A DNA stretch of 64,000 nt from Durusdinium trenchii. Taxonomy: Eukaryota > Sar > Dinophyceae > Suessiales > Symbiodiniaceae. The notes under the pieces were generated by a model that saw only the letters and a program-made list of their open reading frames with translations, did not search any database and had not been told where the DNA came from. Numbering within the stretch: position 1 is the stretch's first letter; each line of letters begins with the position of its first letter. The stretch covers positions 7,335 through 71,334 of the forward strand of contig CAXAMN010015114.1 in the NCBI GenBank assembly GCA_963970005.1, read 5' to 3'. A program made the translations under genes and the position numbers. Positions 1-12,180 of the stretch are shown piece by piece.

Positions 1-366
1 CAACGTGAGGCATTTTGGACCGGCTTCAAAAGCCTCTCGGCAGCCGGGAGGCCTCTTGCGGCCTCTCTGTGGCCTGTCCGAAGCCTCCTCTCTTCTTATG
101 GGCTTCCGAAGGCAACGTTAGGCATTTTGGACCGGCTTCAAAAGCCTCTCGGCAGCCAGCAGGCCTCTTGCGGCCTCTCTGTGGCCTGTCCGAAGCCTGC
201 CTCATCTCTTCTTATGGGCTTCCGAAGGCAACGTTAGGCATTTTGGACCGGCTTCAAAAGCCTCTCGGCAGCCGGCAGGCCTCTTGCGGCCTCTCTGTGG
301 CCTGTCCGAAGCCTGCCTCCTCTCTTCTTATGGGCTTCCGAAGGCAACGTTAGGCATTTTGGCTCG
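1..366. repeat. 116-bp tandem repeat, three copies plus a partial one
   Basis: The phrase AACGT(T/G)AGGCATTTTGG recurs at 2, 114, 230 and 346, giving periods of 112, 116 and 116 bp. Units share CGGCTTCAAAAGCCTCTCGG and CTTATGGGCTTCCGAAGGCA. The array may continue beyond the left edge. Long open frames over it are a by-product of the GC-rich repeat and are not taken as genes. Confidence 0.9.
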
Positions 367-1005
367 GCTTCAAACGCTCCCCAGAGCCTCACCGCAGCCT
401 TGCCCTCTTCTCGGCAGCTGGTTGAATGCCAGCATTGGTGTGAAGCCCATCCAAGTCTCGCTGTTGAATCCCAGGAAGTTGTCAAGGTTCAACCGCCAAA
501 CCCTCGAGATGAAAAGGGGTCGGCGGCACCCGGGCGGAGCCCTTACAATATGTTAATATAGTATCTATATAGTTGTATTTTATTATATGTCATGTTGTTT
601 TCGGAAGAGGTAGCTTGGGTTTGCTCATGTTCTTCTCCTTGGTGAGCGACTTCCCTGGGCGATGCGTCACGCGCGCTGGGCGACGGCGAAGCCGGCTTCG
701 TCGGGCGAAGCCGGCGGGACGTTGCGTGCAGCGTGGATCCTCGTTGCTTCTCTGAGGGTGAAAAAGAGGGACCTACTCAGTAGGAGGAGAATTGGGGGGT
801 GAATGGAACTCATCAGGATGAAAAACCGAACACGTCGGTTCCTGCGCCAGGACGTCATGGATGGAGAGTGCATCCTTAGGTGATTCGACCCGTCCCCGGC
901 CGGAGTGGCCAGAGTGGCCCCTTGAATCGCGTGAAGGGGAGAAGAATCCGCCCAATGCACGACGATCGCACGATTGGTGGACTGGTCCCGTTCGTTTTGC
1001 GAACA

Positions 1006-1094
1006 TGGTTACTAGTAGTACGGCCAGGAGCCCCGTTCGTAGCGTCCGATCGCTCCTGGTAACAATGCCAGGAGCCCCTAGTAGCTTCTTGTTG
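1006..1094. repeat. CTACTAG-type dispersed repeat, inverted relative to the copy at 17.4 kb
   Basis: Contains ACTAGTAGTACGGCCAGGAG, CGTCCGATCGCTCC and GGAGCCCCTAGTAGCTTCTT. Its reverse complement aligns along most of its length with 17386-17475. It lies downstream of the RCC1-like gene with no gene nearby. Confidence 0.7.
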
Positions 1095-3522
1095 CAAGCG
1101 AGGCAAGAAGTGAATCGTTAGTCATTTTTGAGTCCACTGAGTCATGTGTTTCTCACGGTAGAAGAACTTCAAATGTCGTTGGCCCAACTGTTTTGGACCT
1201 GAAGTGCAGCAAGATCTTCTCTGTATACTGAGCTTGATGTTTGTTCATGGCAGGCGGCATTCCACAAAGGTGGGTCATGCAAAACAAAAAGTGTTCTCCA
1301 TGTACTCGCCACAACAAGAGGGTTCATACCGGTCAACCAAACGCATACGACATGTTTACAAGAGCATTGGGTGGATAGGGTCGCAACACAAGGGTCACAT
1401 GCAAGCTAGCAGCTAGCAGCTCGCCGGAACCAGAGCTTGATCATCGCTCACATGAAACCACAAGACCGGCCGTCTATCTACTCTTCCTATCACCAACTTG
1501 CCTCATTCAAAATACTTAACCAAAAATAAGTAAATCAATAGAGGAACACGGCCCACCATAGTCATGATCTTCAGACCCAAGACGAATGCCAAGAAACTGA
1601 GTATATGATGGAAGAGGAGCACGCCACATGGAGAGTGTAGCTCCCACGCACAAAGACCTGTGGAATCTGGAGGACATCAGGAGAAAAGAAAGCCGACTCT
1701 TAGCACTGGATCTTCACATGATAGGAGAAGACCAAGGAGTCCCCCGTTGAACCCTTGCAATCTCGGAAAAAAAAGTGGTTGCAGACGGGCTAGGGCCACC
1801 CATGAAGCCCCAAGCCCAGAAAAACTGTTAAGCCTTGAAACCATCTATATATACATAGCAATTATGAGGAGCTGCTTTCATGCTTGCTAGTTCAACACAT
1901 TCTAGCTACTCTAGTTACTGTACTCAGGAGCAGAACCCGGTAAAAACTGAGGAGCAAACATAGCACACTATCCGCTCGATTCCAAAATCTCTCCCTGGAA
2001 GAATCATGGGAAAACGTGGATGGCCCAAAGTTCGGATGGCCAAGGAGGAAACCTCCACTTTGGAAGAGGTACCTCTTCTGAGTTCGTTCGATCACTGAGT
2101 GGAGAGTCCCCCAACGAAGCCAGGAACCTTGTCAATCAGACCCAGCGATGTTTGACCATGGAATTCCTGCGACGGCCTTTTCCTTCGCATGGAATTCATG
2201 GCAACTGAAAGACAAGCCAAAACCAATTCAACAGGTGCCGTGGACAAAATTCGCTGATCTGTGAAGCCCTTCCGCCAGCAGCGCGCGACGCTACGCATCC
2301 GGACCCTTCCAAACCCCCAGACCCCTCGAAAGCTCGGGGAGATCGGGGCGACCCTCAGGGCCCTGCGACCTGGACCGGCTCTGAGCTCGACCACCCGCCA
2401 ACCAGGCCATGAAAGACCGAAGAGAGAGAAACGCTTGGATCCATCGGTCGACTGTCTGTTTTCGGACATTGCTGCCGTCTTGTGGGCCATCAACTTTGCG
2501 AACATGTTCTGGAAATGACGGTACCGGAAACGACACCAAAGCCCCCACGGAGCCAACGACAGAGCCACTCCACCCTGCCTGCCCGATCGGCACGTTTTTC
2601 TGTCCGCCGCTCTCCACCGGTGTTGATTGCCTTGGGGCTGTCAGGACGTGGTTGAGATCGAGCGGTGACCTCAAACCCCAAGGGAGAATGCAAGATCACA
2701 GTGACCAGTCTTGGCAAGCAAGAACCTTGGCAAGCAAGAACCTTGGCAAAGTTGCATGGACATTAAGTCTGAAATCAACCACATGTCTTGGATTGAGGGC
2801 TGAGAAGGACAAGGGCGAGTCTAGTCTGGGGGTTCTTGGGTGTTCACCTGGTTTTTCAAACCAATGAACTGGGTCCATCGGAACAGGGTGGTCTGCTGGA
2901 CAGGGTGGTCTACAAGACAAAGAGACCGGGACCGGAGACCGTTCATGTGCACTAGCCTTCGATTGGACACACGGGCCAGAAGCGAGGCCATCACGGGCAT
3001 CAAACCTTCACCTGGTGAAGATGAGTCACTCCGATGCCCCATCAGATCTTGTACCCCCTACAAGCCTTTCAAAATGCCCCTAAACCCTAAACTCCAATGT
3101 CTCGCCAAAGAGCAAGAGCCGCCAATTACCTGGCCAAGCAAGCTCTCTCTCTCTCTCTCGGTTGACTGTTGGAACCAGAACCCCCATGATGGCCATGTGT
3201 ATTTTTCGGTTTTGGGGACGGCATGCCCAGAACATGGTGAGTCCGGATTCGGGGTTTCCCCTATGGTTTGTTCTCATCCCACCTCCTGAGACTGGGGACT
3301 CTCCTGCCATCCAGGGCCCAGTTTCGCAGCCAGTATTCAACTTCAACAAAAAGCTCCAGAGAGCTACCATGCCATCCAACACCTTCCTTCCACACTTGAA
3401 AACCTTCTTCAAGCTGCCGCCAAACTGCTGTGATTCCCCACTCACCTCCTTTCTGCCACCAACTGCCACCCCCTCCTGGCCCAAGCCCACCAGGCCCGGC
3501 TAAATCGATACGCGCCTCCAAC
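1095..3522. other. No gene recognised; weak open frames only
   Basis: Mixed-composition DNA. The most GC-rich part (about 2290-2680) stays open in several frames on both strands, so openness does not discriminate. I found no conserved motif and no exon chain with consistent splice phases. A short CT-rich tract lies near 3142-3160. Confidence 0.5.
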
Positions 3523-3584
3523 CTGCTCGCCGATACTGCCGTTGCGCATGTGCACGTAGACGTGGCCCGCATCGGCGAAGGAGC
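3523..3584 (-). CDS. Isolated candidate exon of an unknown gene
   Basis: A 62-nt block bounded by an AG|GC acceptor (AG at 3586-3585) and a CAG|GT donor, the window's typical exon edges. It encodes about SFADAGHVYVHMRNGSIGEQ with GC-rich third positions. I cannot name the product or find partner exons. The plus strand is also open here with plausible codons, so orientation is inferred from the minus-strand direction of the other genes. Confidence 0.35.
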
Positions 3585-3616
3585 CTTTGAACAAGTGGCA
3601 AGCGCTGGCGTGGTGG

Positions 3617-3689
3617 TCCATCCATCCATCCATCCATCCATCCATCGATCCACCCATCCCATCCCATCCCATCCCATCCCATCCCATCC
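3617..3689. repeat. CATC / CCCAT microsatellite
   Basis: Runs of CATC tetramers change into CCCAT pentamers. Tandem open frames on either strand (poly HPSIHPS or GWDGMGWDG) are artefacts of the repeat. Confidence 0.95.
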
Positions 3690-5019
3690 TTTCTTTCTCC
3701 CCTTGCAGAATTCCAATTTCTTGGAGGGTTCGCCCAAGGGCTCACACATGTGTCGTCTTTTTTCAAGCAGATCCGAAATCACGCACAACACGTACTTCTC
3801 TGAGCTTATGTTTCGGCCCGGTTGCCGGTCAAACTCACCAGATTGATGTCCTCAAGCTGGAGGAAATTGGCAGTGCCAGCGGTGCTGGAGGAAATGACCC
3901 AGCATGACCCAGCGCCGGTTCAGGGTAGAACACAATCAACCAGTTCGTTGTATGTGTTTTGTTTTTCCCGCAAGAGTTGGGCATTTAATAGATAGTGGAT
4001 GTCCATCACACATTCATCCGTTACATGGCCACAGGCTCTTAGAGTGTCTCATCTGAAGCAGTTCCAAGGACTGAAAACCATAGCTTTGGAGGAAATATAT
4101 ACCTTCAGTCAGCTCACTTGATGAGTGGAACTGTTGCCTTTCGGCCTCTTCTCTCCACCAACTGCCCCACCAAAAGCGACGCTCGCTGTCTTAGCGACCC
4201 GCAATGGATGGGGGGTATGCGGAACCACGGGACCGAATCAAGAATCCTTTGTGGTTGATACGAAACCATTTTTCTTGTTAGAAATCGTTTGTTCCTTGAT
4301 GCACATCATTTTCTGAGAGGTGCCACACAAAAAAACAGGGGCATCACTTGACAAACGCAGTACTTCGTCGTTCTTTTCAGCCCCAGGCAGTATATGATAT
4401 GACCTGAATGAATCAATCTGCCGAGTTCACCTCTGACCAAGTCAACATCATCAAAGCAAACTTGGGTCGGGTGATGAACTGGAAACAACAATGGGTTGAT
4501 CAACAGCTCGCTGTCGCAATCTTAACAAAGTCTCAATGGACCTTAGTGGTGTTGAGGTGCCAACCCAAAGTGCTCGCCGTCGCAAAAGGACCAGGGTTAG
4601 ACGCTCAAAAAACAAGCCAGAGTTCGACCGGCTGGGGTTTTTGGAAGAGCGAGATGGGGTGCCCAAGCAATCAGCTCCTCTTCCTACTTGAGGACGTTGT
4701 CTTGTGTATTCTAAGCAGCCTTAGATGTAGGCCCAGTTCTCTAAAAATAATCTGTTCAAATGTGATATTTGCAAAATGTTGCAAATGTCTTCCCTAAGTA
4801 GACATGGATGTTCTTTTCGAGGGTGTGTTTCGTTCTGTTTCGGCGAGGTGCATCCAGAACATCCACTTGGAAGTAGATGCCCTGAAGACCTCAGAAACGC
4901 TGGCCCGAATTTTCTTGCGCCAGCTAAAAGTGTCATGCTCAACTGAGATCTGAGTTGGAAAAACGGTTGCTACTGCTACTGTACCGGTGAAAAACGGAGT
5001 GCTCAGTCCGAGTGCCCCT

Positions 5020-5640
5020 CTACTTGGGCAGTTGGATGTTCAACGAACAACTCACTTGGATCCCCGTCTTATTGGGCAAACGGCGTCCAAAACGGTGCAT
5101 CAAGTGACCACGATGCGAAAGCTCGAGCTTGTACTTTGGAAACTGGGACATGACTCCACGATTTTCGCGGAAAAAGTATGAGTCGGGCTCCAAAAGCTTT
5201 TGCGGAGTGGAATCCAGATACATCCAAAACACCACCCTCCAAAACGATCCCCACCCTCCTTCGACCCCATTCGGCGAAGACGACTCCGGAGGGCTGGGGA
5301 TGAACATCGCTGCTCCGTTCGTAGCGAGCGAATGCCCGAAATGCTCCGACTCCGTTGGTTTTTGTCCTCGGACGGTCTGTCCAGCTCCAAGCGTCGGTTA
5401 CCGCCCTTGAAGGTGGTTTGCAGGATTTGGGTCATCTGCCCCACGGAGCACATGACACTCACATGCTGCACGTGGTGCGGTGGCGAAGCTGCGGCCGCGG
5501 CTTCGCTGGTTCTGGGTCCGACCAGGGTGGTCGTTGGAAGCTGGTAGAAGATGTCGTTGGGCATTTGAATTGGAAGCTTGTCTGGGGTGTAAGTTGTAAG
5601 TGAAAACATGGCTGTCTGGTCTGTCTGGTCTGTCTGGTCT
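5020..5640 (-). other. Coding-like block, several open minus-strand frames, unassigned
   Basis: One frame from an ATG at 5610 reads MFSLTTYTPDKLPIQMPNDI and stays open with balanced codon use to about 5100. A second frame is open about 5254-5069, and a third over 5307-5020. Exon edges and product are unclear; no domain is recognised. A triplicated 10-bp unit (CTGTCTGGTC, 5612-5640) abuts the upstream end. Candidate exon(s) of a gene downstream of the RCC1-like gene. Confidence 0.25.
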
Positions 5641-5881
5641 AGGTTCTGTACTTTCCGTTGTATGCTTTTATCTTCCAAGAACAACAAAGTGACTTTCGCA
5701 TTCCAAAAGCCGGCCTTTCCTTTTGTCCGAGTTATTGAGGATCTGACAAAGGTTCCTCTAACTTTCGAGGTACCTCGCCAAACTCGGAAGCTTCCACAAA
5801 GACACAGAAATTGTCACGTTGGCACGAGAGGCGAAGTTTGTTTGAATGTAATTGAACATTTGAAGAGTATGGCAATCTTAT

Positions 5882-6130
5882 CTACTGATGTCCGTCAACC
5901 GCTTGTTCTTCCTGCGGGGTTGTGTTGTTCGGCTCCTGGATTGCTTCATGATGGTCAGCTGCAACTTTGGCTTGAGCTGGCTTGAGCTGGCTTGAGCTCT
6001 GTGCCCATCCACACGTTTTGCACGAAAGTCCAAACGATTCGAACCAAAACACATCGAACATCCGACCGCCGAAAGTCACGACGAACATCAACGTCATCAG
6101 CCGACCGAGTTCGCGGCGATTACATCGAAG
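5882..6130 (-). other. Possible terminal exon with a hydrophobic stretch, unassigned
   Basis: A minus-strand frame runs to a stop at 5882. It includes a hydrophobic segment (LMTLMFVVTFGG) followed by a hydrophilic tail (SSQLKPAQAKVAADHHEAIQ). The tail overlaps a triplicated 10-bp unit GGCTTGAGCT (about 5969-5998). No homologue recognised, and the plus strand is also partly open. Confidence 0.2.
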
Positions 6131-8570
6131 GTTCCACGAACTGAGCGAGTCTTGTGGCGCTCGAACCAAGGCGAAAGAACAGAGGTTTGGACCATCAAGA
6201 ACTGAGGTTGAGATGGTGAACTGCAAAAAAAGGCCAAACTTGTGGCAATGATGTCCGAGCAAAATGGAAATCATATATAGGGGTGGAACAACACATGTAT
6301 CATATCCCATATAATCGTATACTGCTTGTTCATAGGGGAGGTTTGTATCCTCTATATTGATCAACCAACCAGTAGAAGGCCATCGGCCATGGTGGGGACC
6401 GTGGTCTTGCGATCCATACTACTTCTGCAACCAGTCGCCTCCAAAGGCTTGTGGAGTCTACAAAGACTCAATCATTGCCCAATTGCCCAACTGAAACTAG
6501 AGAGCCCAGATGAAGCAAGACAGCAAGCCCTTGTGACTAGGTGACCACTTCAACTCAAAAATATACTCAAAATTCTTCGTCAACTGGAATAGCAAATCCT
6601 ATGTCACTTCGTCAACTGGAATAGTGAAATCACTTAGTCACTTCAACTGTGTGACCCAGTCGCTTCACCCTCCTTCACGGCTCCACGGGCCCCAGATGTC
6701 CGAGTCGACCGGAAGCGTCGGCACCTCCCGCAGAGCTGTGTCCGTAAGAGCTCCACCAGCGGAGCCGCGGTCTGGCGGATCGACGTGTGGTGAAGGTGAA
6801 AAGGGACGAAGTCCAAGCAGGGTTTCAGGGCGAGCTAGGACTCCCAAGCGGAGCTGGCGAAAGGACCTGGGTTTGGGTGGAAAACGGACTGGAACTCGTG
6901 CACGTTGGAACTCGTTCTACTATCCTGCATAGATCCTGCATAGATCCATCCTGGAGTTGATAGAAAAGGGGCACGTCATTTGCAAAGGGGCACTTGCCCT
7001 TGAAATTGTTCCATCTTTGATCCGGCCACACTTGCTAGAAACGCTTTCCCAAAGATGGACAATCTCTCTCTTCAATTGGCAGCAAATACCTGAAGAATGG
7101 CAACAAGAATCACCCCACCCCGTGCCATTGACATAGCAAGTGACAACCCCAAAAAACATCCAGAATTTATATGAATTTGTGAAGACTGAAGCAACAAAGG
7201 TTTTGTGGTGGGTTTTGAGGCGATCCAGTACACCTTTGACCAGTCGCCACACTCTTTCGCGCACAGCGCTGGGCCTTGTGCACCCCATCTTTGGGAGTGC
7301 CAATATTGGAGGTGATCATCTAAAACTTGCATCATATCTGGCTGCTAGCTGCTAATCCGCAGGAGTGTTGCAGGCCTCGTTCCTCAAGGCCCAAGCTAAT
7401 AAAAGGTCAAATGTGGGCTGAATGTTGTTTGCTAAGTGTGTCACAGGTTTTGTTCTTGATGTCTGGATGTTCTTTACAGCCACCACTGAGTGGAAGTCGC
7501 AGGAAGAGAATCCATCCAACTTTGCAGATGGGCATGACCACTCCACCCGCATTATGTGGCATTGTGGCGACGATGAACCTACCGCACCGAAGAGTTTGGA
7601 TCAAAAGCAGGAATGAGTCGCAGATTGAAGATCGCAGTTGATCAAGCAAAAACATCAAATCTGCAGTGATCCTAGTCTCTGGTCTTAGTCTCTAATCACA
7701 AACCTTTCGGTTCGCGTCCTTCCTCTCGTGATGGGCCGTCCTTTGAAAAGCGAGGGGACCCGGCCATCGACCGGGAAAACCCGTCACTTCAGCGTTCAGA
7801 GTCGGAGAGGCAAAGGGTCTGGTGGTTGAGGAAGTGAGCGCCATCACCTGCGGAGTGAGCGCCATCGAGTCGCGTCATTCGTGTCAGTCGCGTCGCCTCG
7901 TTCTTCGTGTTCTGCGAGCTGAGGTTCGAGGTTCTTTTTCGAAGAAGCGCTGCGAGGTGCGGGGGGGGGGTCGGAGAAGACTGGGACACCTGTATAGGCA
8001 GAGGATTCTGAATGAGGATTTGACTCTAGGGAAAGGGATTCTATCCTGGGTTGGTCGGAATGTTCACAAGCCCTTGCTGATGTCTTTCTCTTCTGCTGGC
8101 TCGTTGAGCGTGACTGACAGCATTTGAGGACCTTGGACTGCGTCCTACACGCGGCTTGTGGATCAAGAGGGACGTTGCCAGGAGTGACTCATCAATGTCT
8201 TGAAAACAGCCGCGAAGGAGGTGCTTCCCCGGAAATGCTTTCCTGTTTGCCAAAATCCAGGGATTGAAGTGCTGAGAAGTCATCCCAAAAAGAACGGACA
8301 TGGAAGCCAATGTATCACTGGTATGTGTGGTAGACACAAAGCCCTTCGTTTTCAATAAAAAGGCTGAACACAGAGATGCTTGACGTGTCTCTTTCCTTGC
8401 CTTTCACGAGTCTTTTAGTCTCTTCCTAAGAATCCAAAAAGACAAAACCACCTGAGCAAAGATTTAATTGGTATAGATTGGGTCTATCCTATCACCAACA
8501 TTGGATGATGATGGTTACTAAGGGCCATTCTCTACAAAATAGTGATAATTGTGTACGGACTGTTACAAGT
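6131..8570. other. Region downstream of the RCC1-like gene; no gene recognised
   Basis: About 6665-6850 is GC-rich and open on the minus strand. Near 7833 a minus-strand acceptor CGCAG|GTGATGG begins a short frame (GDGAHFLNHQTLCLSDSER then stop). That frame could in principle serve as a last exon of the RCC1-like gene after NVVIWG. Both are weak. The rest shows no pattern. Confidence 0.3.
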
Positions 8571-11500
8571 TTACAGGGACAGACTCCATATGCCATACAT
8601 TGACCCCTCAAACCACCTAACATGTAATAGCACAGACCCAATGCATATAGAGAGGTTCAAGTTGTAAAAGCCACTGCTCCACTTCCCACCTTGCCACGCG
8701 CGAAACCACTTCGCAGCTCGGGCACAGTCTGGGCCCCAGATCACCACATTCCCATCCTCCCGCAGTGCGGCAAATCCAGACCTGCAAAACCAGCCATGCG
8801 AAAATCGACGACTGGATACCAGCCATGTGATAGAAGACGACTGGATAGCCTTAAAATATGCGGTTCATCACCCAAGGGCGGCCTCCCCAAAAACCCACCC
8901 CACGTGCCGCACCTGGAGGCTTGCACCACCTGCACATCCAGCAGCATCTGCTGCACCGCGCTGCTGTCGCCACCGAACTCCTTGGACCCCCACGTGACGA
9001 CGCGCCCATCCTGCCGCAGCGCTGCGAAGGCGCCGGTGGAAGCCTGGGACCGGTTTCTCCGCGACGCGTGACGACGCGGGGACGGAGCGGCGGGCCGAAG
9101 GATCGAGTCATGTCGAGGTTGGAGAAGGACGTCCATTTGGAGAAAACAGTAAAAAAACGATTTTTGGGAAGGTTTTTGGTTTTTTCATCCAGCTTGGTGG
9201 TGCGGGTGTTCCAGTGTGTCCGAAGCCTCGTCCATCCTGGTGCTTTCGACTCTTTGACCCCTCGTTTGGTTCGGAAGTGACCCCCCTTGCCTGGGGGTTG
9301 ACCCCCGTACGCCTGGGCTAAGCCTGGGGTTGACCCCCTTGCGGGGTTGAGCCGGTTTTCTCATGGGGTTCCGGATGAATCAGGATGAATCATGATGAAT
9401 CCGCGGACCAAATCCGAAAGCGATGGACATCCGCGCTCTAGGCCATGCTCCTTTTGGTGTTTTTAATGCAGCAGTTGACGCAACATAATAAAGTAAAATT
9501 AGAGGTGCAAGATGGATGAAAGAGAGTCTCTCTCCATCTACGTTCACCTCAAGCTGTGTTTTGGTTGAATGTCTTTGAGTCTTTGAGCTGAGCTGCTTGG
9601 ATTTCTCGCACCCGGAAGAGCTCATGCGCCACTGAACTGCAGTCACCGCCACAGTCCTTGTGGCCTCAGCAACCCATTCGAGAATTCGATTGGGGCGTTG
9701 ATTGATGCGGGCCCTCGTCATGATTTGTCAGCTCTAGGACTCCCAATGGAGGGAAGCTCTGCTAATAAATCTCCAGTTGCTCACAGACCCCAAAATTGAT
9801 TGGAATCTGGGTAGTATTCATCTGTCGGAAAGTGGAGTCGACCGTTTGCGGCGTTTGCATATGACCATGGCCGCCATGTCCTTCCTCCAACTCACCAATC
9901 AAAAGAAGAACATCTCGCTGTTTCCAGCTTTTGACTCGGCTTCGCCAATAGCCCCAAATGCTCAAACTCCGGTCGATCTCGTTCGCCGACGCACTCCGGC
10001 ACCTTTGGAAGACTCTGCCACAGGGTGTCCTTTAGCCCAAGGTACCCCAGCTGCTCACCCGTCCATCCCGCAACAGCGCCGCGAAGGCCCGCGCCGTCGC
10101 CTGCACCGCCACCACCGGCGACGGCAGGACGGGCGAATCGCCGGCGCCGCCGGCGGCGTCGCCCCAGGTGATCACGGTGCCGTTGCGGCGCAGGGCGCAG
10201 AAGGCGCGGGGAGCGGCTTGGAGGGCGATCCTGAGGAGCCAACAGGCGACAGAAATAGGGAACAGTCAGAGATGTGAACAGAAGTGTGAGAGGCGGACAT
10301 ATAGAGATAGATGAACCCCTGAAGGTGTTTGAAGAGTTAATACTCGTGGAATCCAGTGCATCGCAATTGGAGCAGATTGAGCTCTCAAAGTTCGATGATA
10401 ACTTTTTGGTCAACACCAGCCAAGGCTGGCAGAAACTGAACTGAATGCTGCTGCTGCTATCATTTTGTAGGTACAGAATACTTCTGGCACATGGCACATG
10501 CCATGTAAATAAACACATGCTCTTTTCCGTGGAGCCGATGATCCCTGATTCCTGAACAACCACCTTTGATGCAAAGAAGTGGAGAGAGGCTTGGATGACT
10601 GGGAGTTGAAAAACGCGTTGCTCAAATGTCGTGAGTCTCTTTGAGCATCTAAGAATCTGAATGTTGGGCTCACGGATTTCCTCAAGTCTTGCAAACTCTC
10701 TCACGAACGGGGTGCAAACGGTTGAGGAGAACATGGGATCCAAACCCCTCAGACAGGATGTGACTTTGACGGGCTGATTGTCATCGTCCAGGACGACGTA
10801 ACCGACCGTCAAAGAAAAGAATAGAAATCCACCGTACTGTACTTGCTTTACTTGACAGATGCGATTCATAATCTCACCTGAAACTCACCAAGAACCGACA
10901 GAAACCCCAAGACCTACACCGAAACCCACGGCCCACCACCACATCCGCAGAAAGAAAAAGACAACAAAACACAAAACACTCACAATCCGCCCCCCCCAAA
11001 AAAAACGGAACACGCGTCCAGCACCCGGCACCCGACATAAAGGCCAAGTCTCACGTCTATCAGCTGCTCCTGCACGTCCTTCGGTACCACGCCACCGCAG
11101 TGGGGATCGCCCCAACAGCGCACGCCTCCACCGGCCTCCAAGGCTGCAAAGGCGCGAGCGGATGACTGGAGGCAGTGGATGTTCTTCAGCTCCTGTGGAT
11201 GGCAGGAAGCTGGAGGGGCATGGAAAATCAATCCAGGCAAGCACAATGCGAACGAAAGGCAAGCTGAACGTGGAGAGAGTGGATACAACGCCGCAGGTGG
11301 TCGTCGTTGCGTCGCAATAGGCTCGTTCCCGGGAACAAATCCCTCGATCGACATATCTGGCTGCAGAAGCTTTGGAAAAGAGGTTCCCTTGAGGATGAGT
11401 CTTAAAAGATTCTCAAGTTGCGGGTATGATTTGGATGATGCTTCCAGGTGTGGCTGTTGCTCAGGCGCCAAGCATCGCAGATAGCGATGGCCTTCTTGGC

Positions 11501-12106
11501 CCATGCTTCACAGATCGAACAGGTGGGATATAAGACATCAGACATCAATCTACTACTGGGAAACCTCAGAAGCCAAGAGGGCTATATAGATCTTGCTAGG
11601 CAGAGAACCCACCACACTGAGTACTTGGGTTTCTTTGTTGGTTCGAATTCCATACCGGTGATCACCACATAGATCTCTTGGATCTAGAAAGGTTTCGATG
11701 ACCGCTTGGCACACGTCTCACCAAAACCCGGTGTGGCAGGAGCGACCTCGCCGCACTCGCCGCCGTAGTCAGCGCTGCCCCAGGTGACCACACGCTTCTC
11801 AGGGCCACAAAGGGCTGCAAAGGCACCAGCGGAGGCTTGGATGGCGTTGACGTCCACCAACCTGGGGCCAAAAACAAGGCACCAGTTCTTACCTACTACA
11901 TCCTCCTAGCAAGTCCACCTTGGAATATGAGAAGACTCACCTAAAGAAGGGTGGAGTGGTGGAGTCTTGGTGGGTCCGAATTTGCTACAGCCTTACTCAC
12001 CAGTCGCATTTCCAAGCGTCGCTCTCGGGAACGAGTTCTGTAAGCCCCTTTGAGAAGGTGGACGCACCACATTGGGAGTCAGAGGGTAACACAACGGTGC
12101 TGTCGT

Positions 12107-12180
<74 letters not shown>

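Noticed and set aside
1-556. Open frames over the left-edge repeat
   Set aside because: They mirror the GC-rich 116-bp tandem unit and shift frame between copies.
11640-11655. GGTTCGAATTCC resembling a tRNA B-box
   Set aside because: No acceptor stem, anticodon arm or A-box in the upstream 70 bp.
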